Under the pieces are notes generated by a model that saw only the letters and a program-made list of their open reading frames with translations, made no database searches and was not told the DNA's origin. The translations under genes were made by a program, and so were the position numbers. Shown here in pieces: positions 25,043 through 33,156 of a DNA stretch of 64,000 nt (position 1 is its first letter; each line of letters opens with the position of its first letter). The stretch lies in assembly GCF_027158005.1 (NCBI RefSeq), contig NZ_JAPVLQ010000005.1, positions 124,001 through 188,000 on the forward strand, read 5' to 3'. The DNA comes from Rhodococcus sp. H36-A4. GTDB lineage: Bacteria; Actinomycetota; Actinomycetes; Mycobacteriales; Mycobacteriaceae.

Positions 25043-25894
25043 TTGACGGCTGTGCCGAAAGGTTTGGTAGCGGTCGGATTGTCGACAGCTTCGGTGTATC
25101 CGCAGAACACCGAAGCGGCGTTTCGTTATGCGGCAGAGCTCGGCTATGACGGCATCGAGCTGATGGTGTGGGCCGAATCGGTGAGCCAGGAAGTGGAAGC
25201 CGTTGCTTCGCTCTCTCGTAAGTATTCGATGCCGGTGCAGGCGATCCATGCCCCTTGCCTGCTGATTTCGCAACGAGTCTGGGGCGCCGACCCTGCCGCA
25301 AAACTCGAACGTTCGGTGCAGGCTGCAGAGAAGTTGGGTGCGTCGACAGTCGTGGTGCATCCGCCGTTTCGGTGGCAGCGTAAGTACGCCGACGGATTCG
25401 CCGATCAGGTGGCGGACCTCGAGATGGGCTCGGACGTAGTGGTCGCCGTGGAGAACATGTTTCCGATGCGGGCTGATCGGTTGTTCGGGCGCAAGGAAGG
25501 ATCTGCCGCGAGGCTTCGCAAGCGTGGCGGCCCGGGTGCTGCACTCTCCGCGTTCGCGCCGTCCTACGACCCGACCGATTCCGGGCACGCGCACTACACA
25601 CTGGATCTGTCACATACGGCGACTGCCGGGACCGATGCGTTCGAGATGATGGATCGCATGGGTGCGGGCCTGGCGCATCTTCATCTGGCCGACGGTAGGG
25701 GCGCGTCGGTCGACGAGCATCTCATCCCCGGGCACGGCGAACAACCATGCGCCGAGGTGTGCACGGAGTTGGTTCGTCGGGGTTTTCGCGGGCAGGCCGT
25801 CATCGAGATCAATACGCAGAACGCGCGCACCCTGCCCGAGCGGGCGTCGATGCTCGGGCAGGCCTTGGCATTCGCACGGCGGTATCTCGGGTAG
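25043..25894 (+). CDS. sugar phosphate isomerase/epimerase-like TIM-barrel protein
   Basis: A 283-residue AP-endonuclease-2-like TIM barrel (xylose-isomerase-like). Features are GYDGIELMVWAESVSQE near the first strand-helix, HAPCLLIS, VVHPPFRWQ, VAVENMF with the metal-binding Glu, LDLSHTAT, HLHLADGR and HLIPGHGEQP near the active site. Members bind divalent metals and act on sugar or inositol derivatives. The start is TTG at 25043, or GTG at 25052 as an alternative, one or ten bases after the preceding stop. Gene order matches mycobacterial Rv0498. The precise reaction is unknown. Confidence 0.88.
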   Translation: MTAVPKGLVAVGLSTASVYPQNTEAAFRYAAELGYDGIELMVWAESVSQEVEAVASLSRKYSMPVQAIHAPCLLISQRVWGADPAAKLERSVQAAEKLGASTVVVHPPFRWQRKYADGFADQVADLEMGSDVVVAVENMFPMRADRLFGRKEGSAARLRKRGGPGAALSAFAPSYDPTDSGHAHYTLDLSHTATAGTDAFEMMDRMGAGLAHLHLADGRGASVDEHLIPGHGEQPCAEVCTELVRRGFRGQAVIEINTQNARTLPERASMLGQALAFARRYLG

Positions 25895-26065
25895 TTCGGC
25901 TCTCGCGACACCGGGCTTATTTTCGGACTCCCACGGTGGGGGACGCCGTTACCGATTGGGCGATGATGCCGGTGGAATCCTGCCCTGCGCCCGACTCGCG
26001 CATCGACATCCAGCACACACGATCTTCACCCACCAAGACTTCACCCCCCACGAAAGGCCCGATCG

Positions 26066-26902
26066 ATGACCGAACCCAGCCCCTTCCGTTCGGCTACCGC
26101 ATTGACGACCCTCGCCCGCACCGACGTCGAGGGATCCTTCGCAGCAGTGATCGACTCCGTCTGGACCATCGGTCCCAAGGTGCACGGTGGCACGATGCTC
26201 GCCGTCTGTGCGGCGGCAGCGAAGGCTCAGCTGGACGACGCGGAAGCGCAACCTCTCGCCGTCAGTGTCAGCTACCTGAATGCGCCCGACCCCGGTCGAG
26301 TGGATCTGACGACGATCGTCCGCAAGCGAGGCAAGCAAGTATCGAGTGTCGACGTGGAAATGTCACAGGCCGGCCGTGTGGCGGTGCGGGCCGTCGTCAC
26401 TCTGGGGCGCCCGGACACCGATTCGCCGCGACACGAAGTTTCCTCGGCGCTCGCGTCGATGCCGATCGAACCCCCTGCGGATGCCGACGCGGTCGGCGGG
26501 GAACATCCGATGGCGTCGGTAGTGCACCTGGCGCAGGGGTGCGATATGCGAATCGACCCGACGTCGGCACACTTTCTTACCGGAAAACAGGGCGAATCGG
26601 AGATTCGGATGTGGGTCCGGCCCCGTCCGGGCGACGAAGCCGATGCCGACACCGCAGTCTTGTTCGCCCACATGACCGGCGACATCTGCGCGCCCGTGAC
26701 GATGAACCGCGGACTGTTCGGCTGGGCTCCGACCGTGCAGTTGACGTCCTACCTTCGTCGTCGACCCGCTCCAGGCTGGTTGCGGGTAGCTGCAAGCAGC
26801 ACTGTGATCGGCGCTACGTGGTTCGAAGAAGATCACCTGGTGTTGGACTCGACCGGAGCTGTGGTGGTGCAGAGCAGGCAGCTGGCGATGGTCCCGCGAT
26901 AG
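26066..26902 (+). CDS. acyl-CoA thioesterase-like double hotdog protein (Rv0499-like)
   Basis: A 278-residue TesB-like double-hotdog protein. The first hotdog contains PKVHGGTMLAVCAAAAKAQL, VSVSYLNAPDPGRVDLTT and KRGKQVSSVDVEM; the second has LFAHMTGDICAPVTM, GWAPTVQLTSYLRRRP and GATWFEEDHLVLDSTG. It would hydrolyse acyl-CoA thioesters, or bind them, in the cytoplasm; the chain length is unknown. It lies between the TIM-barrel gene and proC, the position of Rv0499 in mycobacteria. ACGAAAGG upstream of the ATG is a weak ribosome site. Confidence 0.85.
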   Translation: MTEPSPFRSATALTTLARTDVEGSFAAVIDSVWTIGPKVHGGTMLAVCAAAAKAQLDDAEAQPLAVSVSYLNAPDPGRVDLTTIVRKRGKQVSSVDVEMSQAGRVAVRAVVTLGRPDTDSPRHEVSSALASMPIEPPADADAVGGEHPMASVVHLAQGCDMRIDPTSAHFLTGKQGESEIRMWVRPRPGDEADADTAVLFAHMTGDICAPVTMNRGLFGWAPTVQLTSYLRRRPAPGWLRVAASSTVIGATWFEEDHLVLDSTGAVVVQSRQLAMVPR

Positions 26903-26933
26903 GCACGTCGAGGCCGCCTCTAGGGTTGGGGCC

Positions 26934-27749
26934 ATGACGAGAATTGCGGTAATCGGCGGTGGCCGGATAGGTGAGGCACTGATCGCGGGCCTGCTGGAGT
27001 CCGGACACCCCGTACGGGACCTGGTGGTAGCGGAGAAGTTCGAGGCCCGTGCCCGCGAGTTGGCCTCGGCGTTCGGGATCCTGACGACGTCGATCGGGGA
27101 GGCATCGGAGAACGCCGACGTAATCGTGCTGGCGGTCAAGCCCGGCGATGTGGATGCCGCGCTCACCGAGGTTGCCAAGATCGACTTGGACGGCGAACGC
27201 GAACAACTGATCGTCTCACTCGTGGCTGGGGTGCCGACTTCGAAGTTCGAATCCAAGCTTCCAGCAGGCTTCCCGGTCGTCCGGGTGATGCCGAATACGC
27301 CGATGCTCGTGGGCGAAGGCATGAGCGTGCTGGCCCCGGGTCGACATGCGAAGGCCGAGCACCTCGAACTCGTACGCACCATTCTGTCCTCGGTCGGCAA
27401 GGTGGTGACGGTGAAAGAGTCTCAGCTCGACGCCGTCACAGCTGTTTCGGGGTCCGGGCCCGCGTACTTCTTCCTCGTCGCCGAAGCGATGATCGACGCG
27501 GGTGTCGACCTCGGATTGGCCCGGGATGTAGCAACTTCTCTCGTCGTACAGACGATGGTGGGGTCCGCGGCGATGCTCGATCGGTCCGAGGAGTCCGCAG
27601 CGGACCTTCGTTATGCGGTAACTTCTCCCGGCGGAACGACGGCTGCAGCACTGCGTGAATTGGAAACAAATGGCCTCCGAGCAGCATTTTTCGATGCTTT
27701 GGGGGCAGCAAAGCGCAGATCTACTGAGATGGGCATCACAGCTGTTTAG
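26934..27749 (+). CDS. proC: pyrroline-5-carboxylate reductase
   Basis: A 271-residue enzyme that reduces 1-pyrroline-5-carboxylate to proline with NAD(P)H, the last step of proline synthesis. It has the N-terminal Rossmann motif AVIGGGRIGEALIAGLL, NADVIVLAVKPGD-like ENADVIVLAVKPGD, VVRVMPNTPMLVGEG, and the signature AVSGSGPAYFFLVAEAM, followed by the dimer-helix motif TSPGGTTAAAL. Length is normal. It is followed by the BldC-like HTH gene as in Rv0500-Rv0500A. Confidence 0.97.
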   Translation: MTRIAVIGGGRIGEALIAGLLESGHPVRDLVVAEKFEARARELASAFGILTTSIGEASENADVIVLAVKPGDVDAALTEVAKIDLDGEREQLIVSLVAGVPTSKFESKLPAGFPVVRVMPNTPMLVGEGMSVLAPGRHAKAEHLELVRTILSSVGKVVTVKESQLDAVTAVSGSGPAYFFLVAEAMIDAGVDLGLARDVATSLVVQTMVGSAAMLDRSEESAADLRYAVTSPGGTTAAALRELETNGLRAAFFDALGAAKRRSTEMGITAV

Positions 27750-27876
27750 AGATTCGATTGCTTACACCCGTCGCAGTAACCCCTTTGGTCCCGCTAAGCT
27801 CATCGGTAGCACGTGCGTGTCTGTTCGGCAGGAGGGGAAGCCTGCCGCGCGAGACGTGCCGGAGGTAAGTGGATCA

Positions 27877-28113
27877 ATGACGCCTATAAGCAAGCCGTCC
27901 AAGGGTTCGTCCCCGGATGGACAACCAGCTTTTGCTGGAACACAGTTCCTCACAGTCGCCGAAGTGGCGTCACTGATGAGGGTGTCCAAAATGACTGTGT
28001 ACCGACTGGTACACGGCGGAGAATTGCCTGCTGTACGGGTGGGTCGATCGTTTCGTGTGCATGCGAAAGCTGTACACGACTACCTCGAGACCTCGTACTT
28101 CGATGCGGGCTGA
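27877..28113 (+). CDS. small excisionase/BldC-like helix-turn-helix protein (Rv0500A-like)
   Basis: A 78-residue MerR-like/excisionase HTH: FLTVAEVASLMRVSKMTVYR, then HGGELPAVRVGRSFRVH. The ATG at 27877 is chosen because CCGGAGGTAAG ends eight bases before it; a longer open frame overlaps proC and is not conserved. The wing residues GRSFRVH differ from the BldC GGHRRF pattern seen in the second family member at 57.5 kb. It is a DNA-binding protein of unknown target. Order proC, HTH, bS22 is conserved in actinobacteria. Confidence 0.9.
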   Translation: MTPISKPSKGSSPDGQPAFAGTQFLTVAEVASLMRVSKMTVYRLVHGGELPAVRVGRSFRVHAKAVHDYLETSYFDAG

Positions 28114-28345
28114 GTAGCGCTCGCGCTCTCGGGTGAAGTCGGGCCGGTTTCGCAGATGAATGTCTGCACCGGTAAGATCTACACTCGTCGTGCCAGTCGC
28201 TGTTGTTGCATCGGGCTCTGGCTTCTGCAGCGCCCGAGCGCCAGCTTGGGGATCGACAACTCCGTCAGGGGTTCGAGGATGCCAGGTAGGCGTACGCAAC
28301 TTCGCGTGCGCGAAAACGTAGACAAGAACGTGAGGAACACCCGCC

Positions 28346-28447
28346 ATGGGTTCAGTGATCAAGAAGCGTCGCAAGCGCATGTCGAAGAAGAAGCACCGCA
28401 AGTTGCTTCGTCGTACCCGAGTTCAGCGCAGGAAACTCGGTAAATAG
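28346..28447 (+). CDS. small ribosomal protein bS22 (AURKAIP1-like, very basic 33-mer)
   Basis: A 33-residue protein, [20 protein letters not shown] followed by an Arg/Lys-rich end and LGK. It is the actinobacterial bS22, first seen as an extra protein on the mycobacterial small subunit near the decoding site, with the AURKAIP1-type sequence core. It was read directly from the DNA because it is too short for ordinary ORF calling. AACACCCGCC before the ATG has no clear Shine-Dalgarno. It is followed after 13 bases by a strong terminator, and preceded by about 230 bases with no other gene. Confidence 0.95.
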
Positions 28448-28460
28448 AGTTCCTCGAAAG

Positions 28461-28493
28461 AGGCCCGTCACCTTATGGTGTCGGGCCTTTTTT
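28461..28493 (+). terminator. Rho-independent terminator after bS22
   Basis: AGGCCCGTCACC pairs with GGTGTCGGGCCT around a four-base TTAT loop, with one internal T-T mismatch, and runs directly into a seven-T tract. This is a classical intrinsic terminator, unusual in such a GC-rich genome. Confidence 0.92.
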
Positions 28494-28643
28494 GTTCGGT
28501 GAGGCACCCAGTTTTCGACGTCGGGAGTCCTGAAAAGCACTCTTGTCCGGATCTGCATTCTTCCTGCACAGGGTGCCATTTCTCGTACTCTCACATCTTC
28601 GCTGGATTCCAGTAGGCTGCTTGTTGCGGCACGAATCCTGGGG

Positions 28644-29759
28644 GTGTGTGTGAACTCGAACGATCGAGGCGTCGCGGCGCCGAAAGTGGTCCTCGTGACC
28701 GGTGTAAGCCGTTTTCTCGGGGGGTACCTCGTTACTCGGCTCGCGCAGAATCCATCGATCGAACGCGTCATCGCTGTCGATACGTGCTCACCGAGCAAAG
28801 ACCTGCTGCGCAAGATGGGCCGCGCCGAGTTCGTGCGCGCCGACATCCGCAATCCGCTCATCGGCAAGATCGTCCGCAGCGCGGGCGTGGACACCGTTGT
28901 CCATGCCGCCACCATTGCCAAACCGCCCCGTTCCGGCGGTCGAGCGACCATGAAGGATCTCAACGTCATCGGTGCGATGCAACTCTTCGCCGTCTGCCAG
29001 AACTCACCGACGGTGCAGAAGGTAGTGCTGCGGTCTTCCTCGTCCGTCTATGGGTGCAGTGCCAAGGACCCGGTCAATTTCACCGAGGAGATGAGTGCCC
29101 GGCGTCCGCCGCAGGGCGCCTACGCTCGGGACACCATCGACATCGAGGGCTACGTCCGCGGGCTCGGCCGCCGCCGTCCGGACGTCGCGGTGTCGATTTT
29201 GAGGATGGCACCGCTGATCGGACCACGGCTCAACGGGACTATCTCCCGTTACATGACCTCTCCGATCATCCCGAGTATTCTCGGCCGCGATGCACGCATG
29301 CAATTACTGCACGAAGAAGACGCCTTGGCTGCGCTCGAGCGAGCCACGATCGGCGGACCGGCAGGCACGTTCAACGTCGGAGCCGACGGAACGATCATGT
29401 TCTCTCAGGCTATCCGGCGGGCGGGTCGTATCGAAGCGCCCGTGCCGTTCGCGTTGTTCAAGAGCGTAGGTCGAGCACTGATGGGTGGCATGATGCGCGA
29501 GTTCACCACCGAACAACTCGACTATTTCCATTTCGGCTGCGGGCTCGACACGACCCGTATGAGATCCGACCTCGGTTTCGAACCGCGGTGGACAACCGTG
29601 CAGGCATTCGACGACTTCGTTCGCGGCGCAGCGCTGCGTCCGGTCCTCAAAACCGAGTGGGTCGATGCCGCAGAGAAACACTTGTTGTCGATCGTCGATG
29701 CCGGTGCAGCAGTGTCGACGAAGGTACTGACCGTCGCGAGTCCGGGACGAAGGAGGTGA
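28644..29759 (+). CDS. NAD-dependent epimerase/dehydratase (extended SDR; Rv0501/GalE2-like)
   Basis: A 371-residue SDR-fold protein. The cofactor motif VLVTGVSRFLGGYLVTRL differs from the canonical GxxGxxG by GVSRFLG, as in its mycobacterial homologue. RADIRNPLIGKIV, VVHAAT, SSSSVYGCSAKD and the active-site-like AYARDTIDIEGYV follow; the usual YxxxK is replaced by a Y-x3-T pattern. It may therefore not be an active epimerase. The start is one of three overlapping GTGs at 28644-28652. The next gene begins five bases after the stop, so they form an operon. Confidence 0.88.
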   Translation: MCVNSNDRGVAAPKVVLVTGVSRFLGGYLVTRLAQNPSIERVIAVDTCSPSKDLLRKMGRAEFVRADIRNPLIGKIVRSAGVDTVVHAATIAKPPRSGGRATMKDLNVIGAMQLFAVCQNSPTVQKVVLRSSSSVYGCSAKDPVNFTEEMSARRPPQGAYARDTIDIEGYVRGLGRRRPDVAVSILRMAPLIGPRLNGTISRYMTSPIIPSILGRDARMQLLHEEDALAALERATIGGPAGTFNVGADGTIMFSQAIRRAGRIEAPVPFALFKSVGRALMGGMMREFTTEQLDYFHFGCGLDTTRMRSDLGFEPRWTTVQAFDDFVRGAALRPVLKTEWVDAAEKHLLSIVDAGAAVSTKVLTVASPGRRR

Positions 29760-29764
29760 GCGAC

Positions 29765-30832
29765 GTGGCGAAGGTAATTCCGCTGCACGGCGGTGGGTCC
29801 GGTAGAACGGCGTCCGCGAGAAACACAGACCAGAGCCGGGTGGATCGAAGTCGCAGCCGCCACCCGTCCTCGTACACCGAGGTCCGGCCGCCCACGCCAC
29901 TCATCACTCCGACCATCGCCACACCGCCGGTGACAGCCACACCGGCGGTGACAACGGTTCCGGTTTCCGTACCCATCGACGCGATCAGGGAGAAGTTGGT
30001 CGATCAGATTGCCGGAACTGCCGAGTTCCTGCGACGTCGGCTCGCCGGTGACTACCAGATCGACGAATTCGGGTACGACCCTCACTTCGCCGATGCCGTA
30101 TGGCTTCCGCTGCTGCGGCCATTGTTCGACAAATGGTTCCGCGTCGAGGTCAAGGGAATCGAGAACATTCCGAACGACGGCGGTGCACTCGTTGTAGCCA
30201 ATCACGCCGGCGTCATCCCGATCGATGCGTTGATGACATCCGTCGCGGTCCGCGATCACCATCCTGCGCACCGACCGCTGCGAATGTTGGCAGCCGACAT
30301 GGCATTCGAGATGCCCGGGGTCGGATCGATCGCACGCAAAGCGGGACACACGCTCGCCTGCAACCCCGATGCCGAGCGACTGCTACGCATGGGGGAGGTA
30401 GCGGCGGTCTTCCCCGAGGGCTTCAAGGGAATCGGCAAGCCGTTCAGTGAGCGCTACAAATTGCAACGGTTCGGCCGCGGCGGTTTCGTATCGGCCGCTT
30501 TGCGTACAGGAGCCCCGATCATCCCGTGCTCGATCGTGGGGTCGGAAGAGATCTACCCGAAAATCGGCGACCTCACCACCCTCGCTCGGCTGATGGGAAT
30601 GCCGTACTTTCCGGTCACGCCACTCTTTCCGCACTTCGGCCCACTCGGTCTCATCCCACTGCCGTCGAAGTGGTACATCGAGTTCGGTAAGCCCATCTAC
30701 ACCGACTCCTACGAAGCCCAAGCTTCGGACGATCCGATGGTGCTCTTCGAGTTGACCGACCACGTTCGCGAAACGATCCAGCACACGCTCTATCGACTTC
30801 TCGCCAAGCGGCGCAACGTCTTCCTCGGGTAG
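29765..30832 (+). CDS. lysophospholipid acyltransferase family protein (Rv0502-like)
   Basis: About 355 residues. The GTG at 29765 (VAKVIPLHGGG) is preceded by GGAGGTGAGCGAC. Residues 1-65 are a Ser/Pro/Thr-rich linker, and the PlsC-type domain follows. Catalytic block I is NHAGVIPID (NHx4D), block II lies around FEMPGVGSIARKAGHTLA, and block III is VFPEGFKGIGKPF. It would transfer an acyl group from acyl-CoA to a lipid glycerol at the membrane. It is cotranscribed with the epimerase. The substrate is unknown. Confidence 0.9.
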   Translation: MAKVIPLHGGGSGRTASARNTDQSRVDRSRSRHPSSYTEVRPPTPLITPTIATPPVTATPAVTTVPVSVPIDAIREKLVDQIAGTAEFLRRRLAGDYQIDEFGYDPHFADAVWLPLLRPLFDKWFRVEVKGIENIPNDGGALVVANHAGVIPIDALMTSVAVRDHHPAHRPLRMLAADMAFEMPGVGSIARKAGHTLACNPDAERLLRMGEVAAVFPEGFKGIGKPFSERYKLQRFGRGGFVSAALRTGAPIIPCSIVGSEEIYPKIGDLTTLARLMGMPYFPVTPLFPHFGPLGLIPLPSKWYIEFGKPIYTDSYEAQASDDPMVLFELTDHVRETIQHTLYRLLAKRRNVFLG

Positions 30833-30850
30833 CTCTGTAAAGTCCTGGCG

Positions 30851-31339
30851 GTGCTGATTCGTGACACCATCACCGAAGACCTGCCGTCGATACTTGCCAT
30901 TCACAACGACGCCATCGCCACCACGACGGCGATCTGGGACGAGACCGAAGTGGGACTCGACGAAAGAATCACCTGGTTCGACGGCCGACTTCGAGCTGGA
31001 TTTCCTGTCCTGACCGCGGTCGTCGACGGTTCTATCGCGGGGTATGCGTCGTACGGGCAGTGGCGTCCGAAAAGTGGGTACCGGCTGACGGTCGAGCACT
31101 CGGTCTACGTGGACAGAAACTTTCACCGCCTAGGCATTGCCAGCGCACTGCTAGCGGAGTTGATCGCGCGCGCCCGTGCCACAGGAATCCACGCAATGAT
31201 CGCGGTTATCGAAAGTGGCAACAGCACCTCTATCGCGTTGCACGACAAATTCGGCTTCGTCACTGTCGGACAGCTCCCCGAAGTGGGGGTCAAATTCGAC
31301 CGATGGCTCGACCTGACACTGATGCAACTGAGTCTGTGA
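30851..31339 (+). CDS. phosphinothricin-type GNAT N-acetyltransferase
   Basis: A 162-residue GNAT protein starting at GTG 30851, 18 bases after the acyltransferase. IRDTITEDLPSILAIHNDAI, GYASYGQWRPKSGYRLTVEH and HRLGIASALLAELI (acetyl-CoA loop RxxGxxS/A) are typical of the Pat/Bar and MddA subfamily. ESGNSTSIALHDKFGF is the conserved fourth motif. Family members acetylate phosphinothricin, methionine sulfoximine or methionine sulfone. The true substrate here is not shown. It converges with the SerB1-like gene 15 bases away. Confidence 0.88.
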   Translation: MLIRDTITEDLPSILAIHNDAIATTTAIWDETEVGLDERITWFDGRLRAGFPVLTAVVDGSIAGYASYGQWRPKSGYRLTVEHSVYVDRNFHRLGIASALLAELIARARATGIHAMIAVIESGNSTSIALHDKFGFVTVGQLPEVGVKFDRWLDLTLMQLSL

Positions 31340-31354
31340 CGTCTGTCGTCGGGG

Positions 31355-32512
31355 TCAGGCAGCCCGACGGCGACCGAGCACGGCAGCGAGTCCGCCGCCG
31401 ACGGCACCGATGGCAAGGGCGGTCGGGACCCCGATCCTCGCGGCCTTACGCCCCGTCCGGAAATCGCGGATCTCCCAGCCGCGGTTCTTGGCCACTTCTC
31501 GCAGGTCCGCGTCTGGATTGACGGCGACGGCCGTGCCGACCAGCGACAGCATGGGGACGTCATTGTGGCTGTCGGAATAGGCGGTGCACCGTTTGAGGTT
31601 CAGGCCCTCGCGGACGGCGAGTGTACGAACGGCGTGAGCCTTGCCGAGGCCGTGCAGAATATCTCCGACCAACAGGCCGGTGAAGATCCCGTCCTTGCTT
31701 TCGGCGACGGTTCCGAGTGCACCGGTAAGGCCGAGTCGTTTGGCGATGATCTGAGCCAGCTCCAGTGGCGTAGCGGTGACCAGCCAGACCTGCTGACCCG
31801 CATCCAGGTGCATCTGTGCAAGTGCGGCGGTGCCCGGCCAAATCTTGTCGGCGATCATCTCGTCGTAGATTTCCTCGCCCAGGCGAGTCAGTTCGGCGGT
31901 CGATCTTCCGGTGATGAAGGACAAGGCTTTTTCTCGGCCACTGGCTACATCGTCACTGTTCTCTTTGCCGCTGACTCTGAATTTCACTTGCTGCCAAGCG
32001 AACTGGGCCAGATCGCCGCTGGTGAAGTACTTTCGCGAGGCCAGGCCGCGTGCGAAGTGAATGATCGACGCGCCCTGCACCATCGTGTTGTCGACGTCGA
32101 AGAACGCTGCGGCGGTCAGGTCGAGTGGCACCGAGCCATCGCTGTCGAGCTGGAGCGCCAGTGCCGCGTCGGCGCTCGCCTCTCCCGCGACGTTGGCGCG
32201 GACCTCCGCGTCGGTAGGACCGAGTGGATTGCGGAACCGACGTTTGCGGCGCTTGTCGGCCGAGGGCTGCCGGGTGTCGACCATGACCGCGTCCGGCACC
32301 TCCGCTATCGGCAAGTCCGGCACTACCTCGTCCTCGTGTACTACCTCGGCCCTGTCTACCTCGGCCCTGTCTACCTGGGCCCTGTCTACCTCGGCCTTTG
32401 CTACTACCCTGGGCTCGTGCGCTGCCGAATCGTGTGAATCGGACACCTGTGTGTGTGAATCGCCGGAATCTTCGCTGCTGATGTCAGGCGTTTTCGGGTT
32501 CTCGTCGTTCAT
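31355..32512 (-). CDS. HAD-IB family phosphatase, SerB1-like, with repeat-rich N terminus
   Basis: About 385 residues. The start at 32512 ([10 protein letters not shown]) is chosen because GGGAGGT lies nine bases before it; the frame opens 36 bases further out. Residues 1-90 are disordered and contain the [16 protein letters not shown] tandem repeat. The HAD core follows: motif [12 protein letters not shown], motif II VTATP, motif III/IV around [11 protein letters not shown]. The C terminus has a hydrophobic segment ending [11 protein letters not shown]. It is the homologue of Rv0505c (SerB1); phosphoserine or a related phosphate ester may be the substrate. A membrane anchor is likely. Confidence 0.9.
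   Translation of the reverse strand: MNDENPKTPDISSEDSGDSHTQVSDSHDSAAHEPRVVAKAEVDRAQVDRAEVDRAEVVHEDEVVPDLPIAEVPDAVMVDTRQPSADKRRKRRFRNPLGPTDAEVRANVAGEASADAALALQLDSDGSVPLDLTAAAFFDVDNTMVQGASIIHFARGLASRKYFTSGDLAQFAWQQVKFRVSGKENSDDVASGREKALSFITGRSTAELTRLGEEIYDEMIADKIWPGTAALAQMHLDAGQQVWLVTATPLELAQIIAKRLGLTGALGTVAESKDGIFTGLLVGDILHGLGKAHAVRTLAVREGLNLKRCTAYSDSHNDVPMLSLVGTAVAVNPDADLREVAKNRGWEIRDFRTGRKAARIGVPTALAIGAVGGGLAAVLGRRRAA
32326..32400 (-). repeat. 15-bp coding tandem repeat in the SerB1-like gene (VDRAE)
   Basis: On the plus strand the unit TACCTCGGCCCTGTC recurs about four times with few changes. On the coding strand it gives the peptide repeat VDRAE ([18 protein letters not shown]). It lies in the disordered N-terminal region and is likely to vary in copy number. 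Confidence 0.85.
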
Positions 32513-32554
32513 CTTCTTGCGCACCTCCCTGCTCGAGCACTGCCACAACCCTAG

Positions 32555-32605
32555 TCCGTGTCACTGTGCTACTCCGTGTCACTGTGCTACTCCGTGGCAC
32601 TGTGG
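32555..32605. repeat. 18-bp tandem repeat, 2.8 copies, upstream of the SerB1-like gene
   Basis: TCCGTGTCACTGTGCTAC occurs at 32555-32572 and 32573-32590, with a partial copy TCCGTGGCACTGTGG at 32591-32605. It is noncoding, lies within the 5' region of the SerB1-like gene, and could hold regulatory half-sites or be simple slippage. Confidence 0.9.
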
Positions 32606-32698
32606 CTGAGCGTGTATGCGCGGGATCGATCCACACCCGTGAGGACCCGGTGCGCCTGTGAGCTTCGTCTCTACACCCGGCGGTGAGACAGTAGGGGG

Positions 32699-32971
32699 AT
32701 GAGCTCCAATGAATCTTCCGTGGTTCTTCTCACCCGCGCCGGTTGTCACACTTGTGTCCTCGCGTTCGAGAAGTTGACAGCGGTGTGTGCTGATTTCGGA
32801 ATTGTTCCCTCGGCGGTCGATGTGGATCAGGCAGCGGTCACCGACCCTGACCTGCGAGCGGAGTACGGAGACCGTGTTCCCGTGGTGCTGCTCGACGGGC
32901 GCGAACACAGCTACTGGGAGGTCGACGAGCCACGATTGCGAGCGGATCTGGCGGTCACCAGGGCACCCTAA
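32699..32971 (+). CDS. glutaredoxin-family thioredoxin-fold protein (Rv0508-like)
   Basis: A 90-residue DUF836/glutaredoxin-like protein. The redox motif is CHTC (RAGCHTCVLAFEKL, near residue 16), followed by VPSAVDVDQAA, VPVVLLDG with the cis-Pro, and the C-terminal WEVDEPRLRADL. A thiol-disulfide role with mycothiol as electron donor is plausible but inferred. It lies upstream of rex-hem as in mycobacteria (Rv0508 before hemA). It is separated from rex by about 180 bases containing the Rex operator. Confidence 0.9.
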   Translation: MSSNESSVVLLTRAGCHTCVLAFEKLTAVCADFGIVPSAVDVDQAAVTDPDLRAEYGDRVPVVLLDGREHSYWEVDEPRLRADLAVTRAP

Positions 32972-33030
32972 GAACGTGCGATTGCTCTCGCTTTGCAGGT
33001 GAGGGCACCTCTAGCACGGATCCAGCGACT

Positions 33031-33048
33031 TTGTTCATTCGTTCACAA
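33031..33048. promoter_or_regulatory. Rex operator upstream of rex-hemACD
   Basis: TTGTTCATTCGTTCACAA matches the Rex operator TTGTGAA-N4-TTCACAA at 12 of 14 defined positions. The right half is perfect and the left half is changed at two bases. It is 105 bases before the rex start, where autoregulation by Rex and redox control of the heme operon are expected, as known in Streptomyces. Confidence 0.78.
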
Positions 33049-33099
33049 GCGGTTACCGTGGGGCGAACAATATCAATGCTCGAAAGAGTCGTGATCTGG

Positions 33100-33156
33100 A
33101 TGTATCAGGATCAGCGTGAGGACCGGCATCGCTGCCGTTCGGACGAGGAGCCATGA
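33100..33156 (+). CDS. possible 18-residue leader ORF coupled to rex
   Basis: ATG at 33100 opens [18 protein letters not shown] and stops at TGA 33154-33156, overlapping the rex ATG (ATGA). The rex ribosome site GAGGAG lies inside it. It is too short to judge by composition; the exact overlap is the reason to list it. It may be chance. Confidence 0.3.
   Translation: MYQDQREDRHRCRSDEEP

Noticed and set aside
29922..29950. 11-bp inverted repeat CACCGCCGGTG / CACCGGCGGTG
   Set aside because: It lies inside the Pro/Thr/Val linker of the acyltransferase, where repeated codons explain it; no regulatory role is evident.
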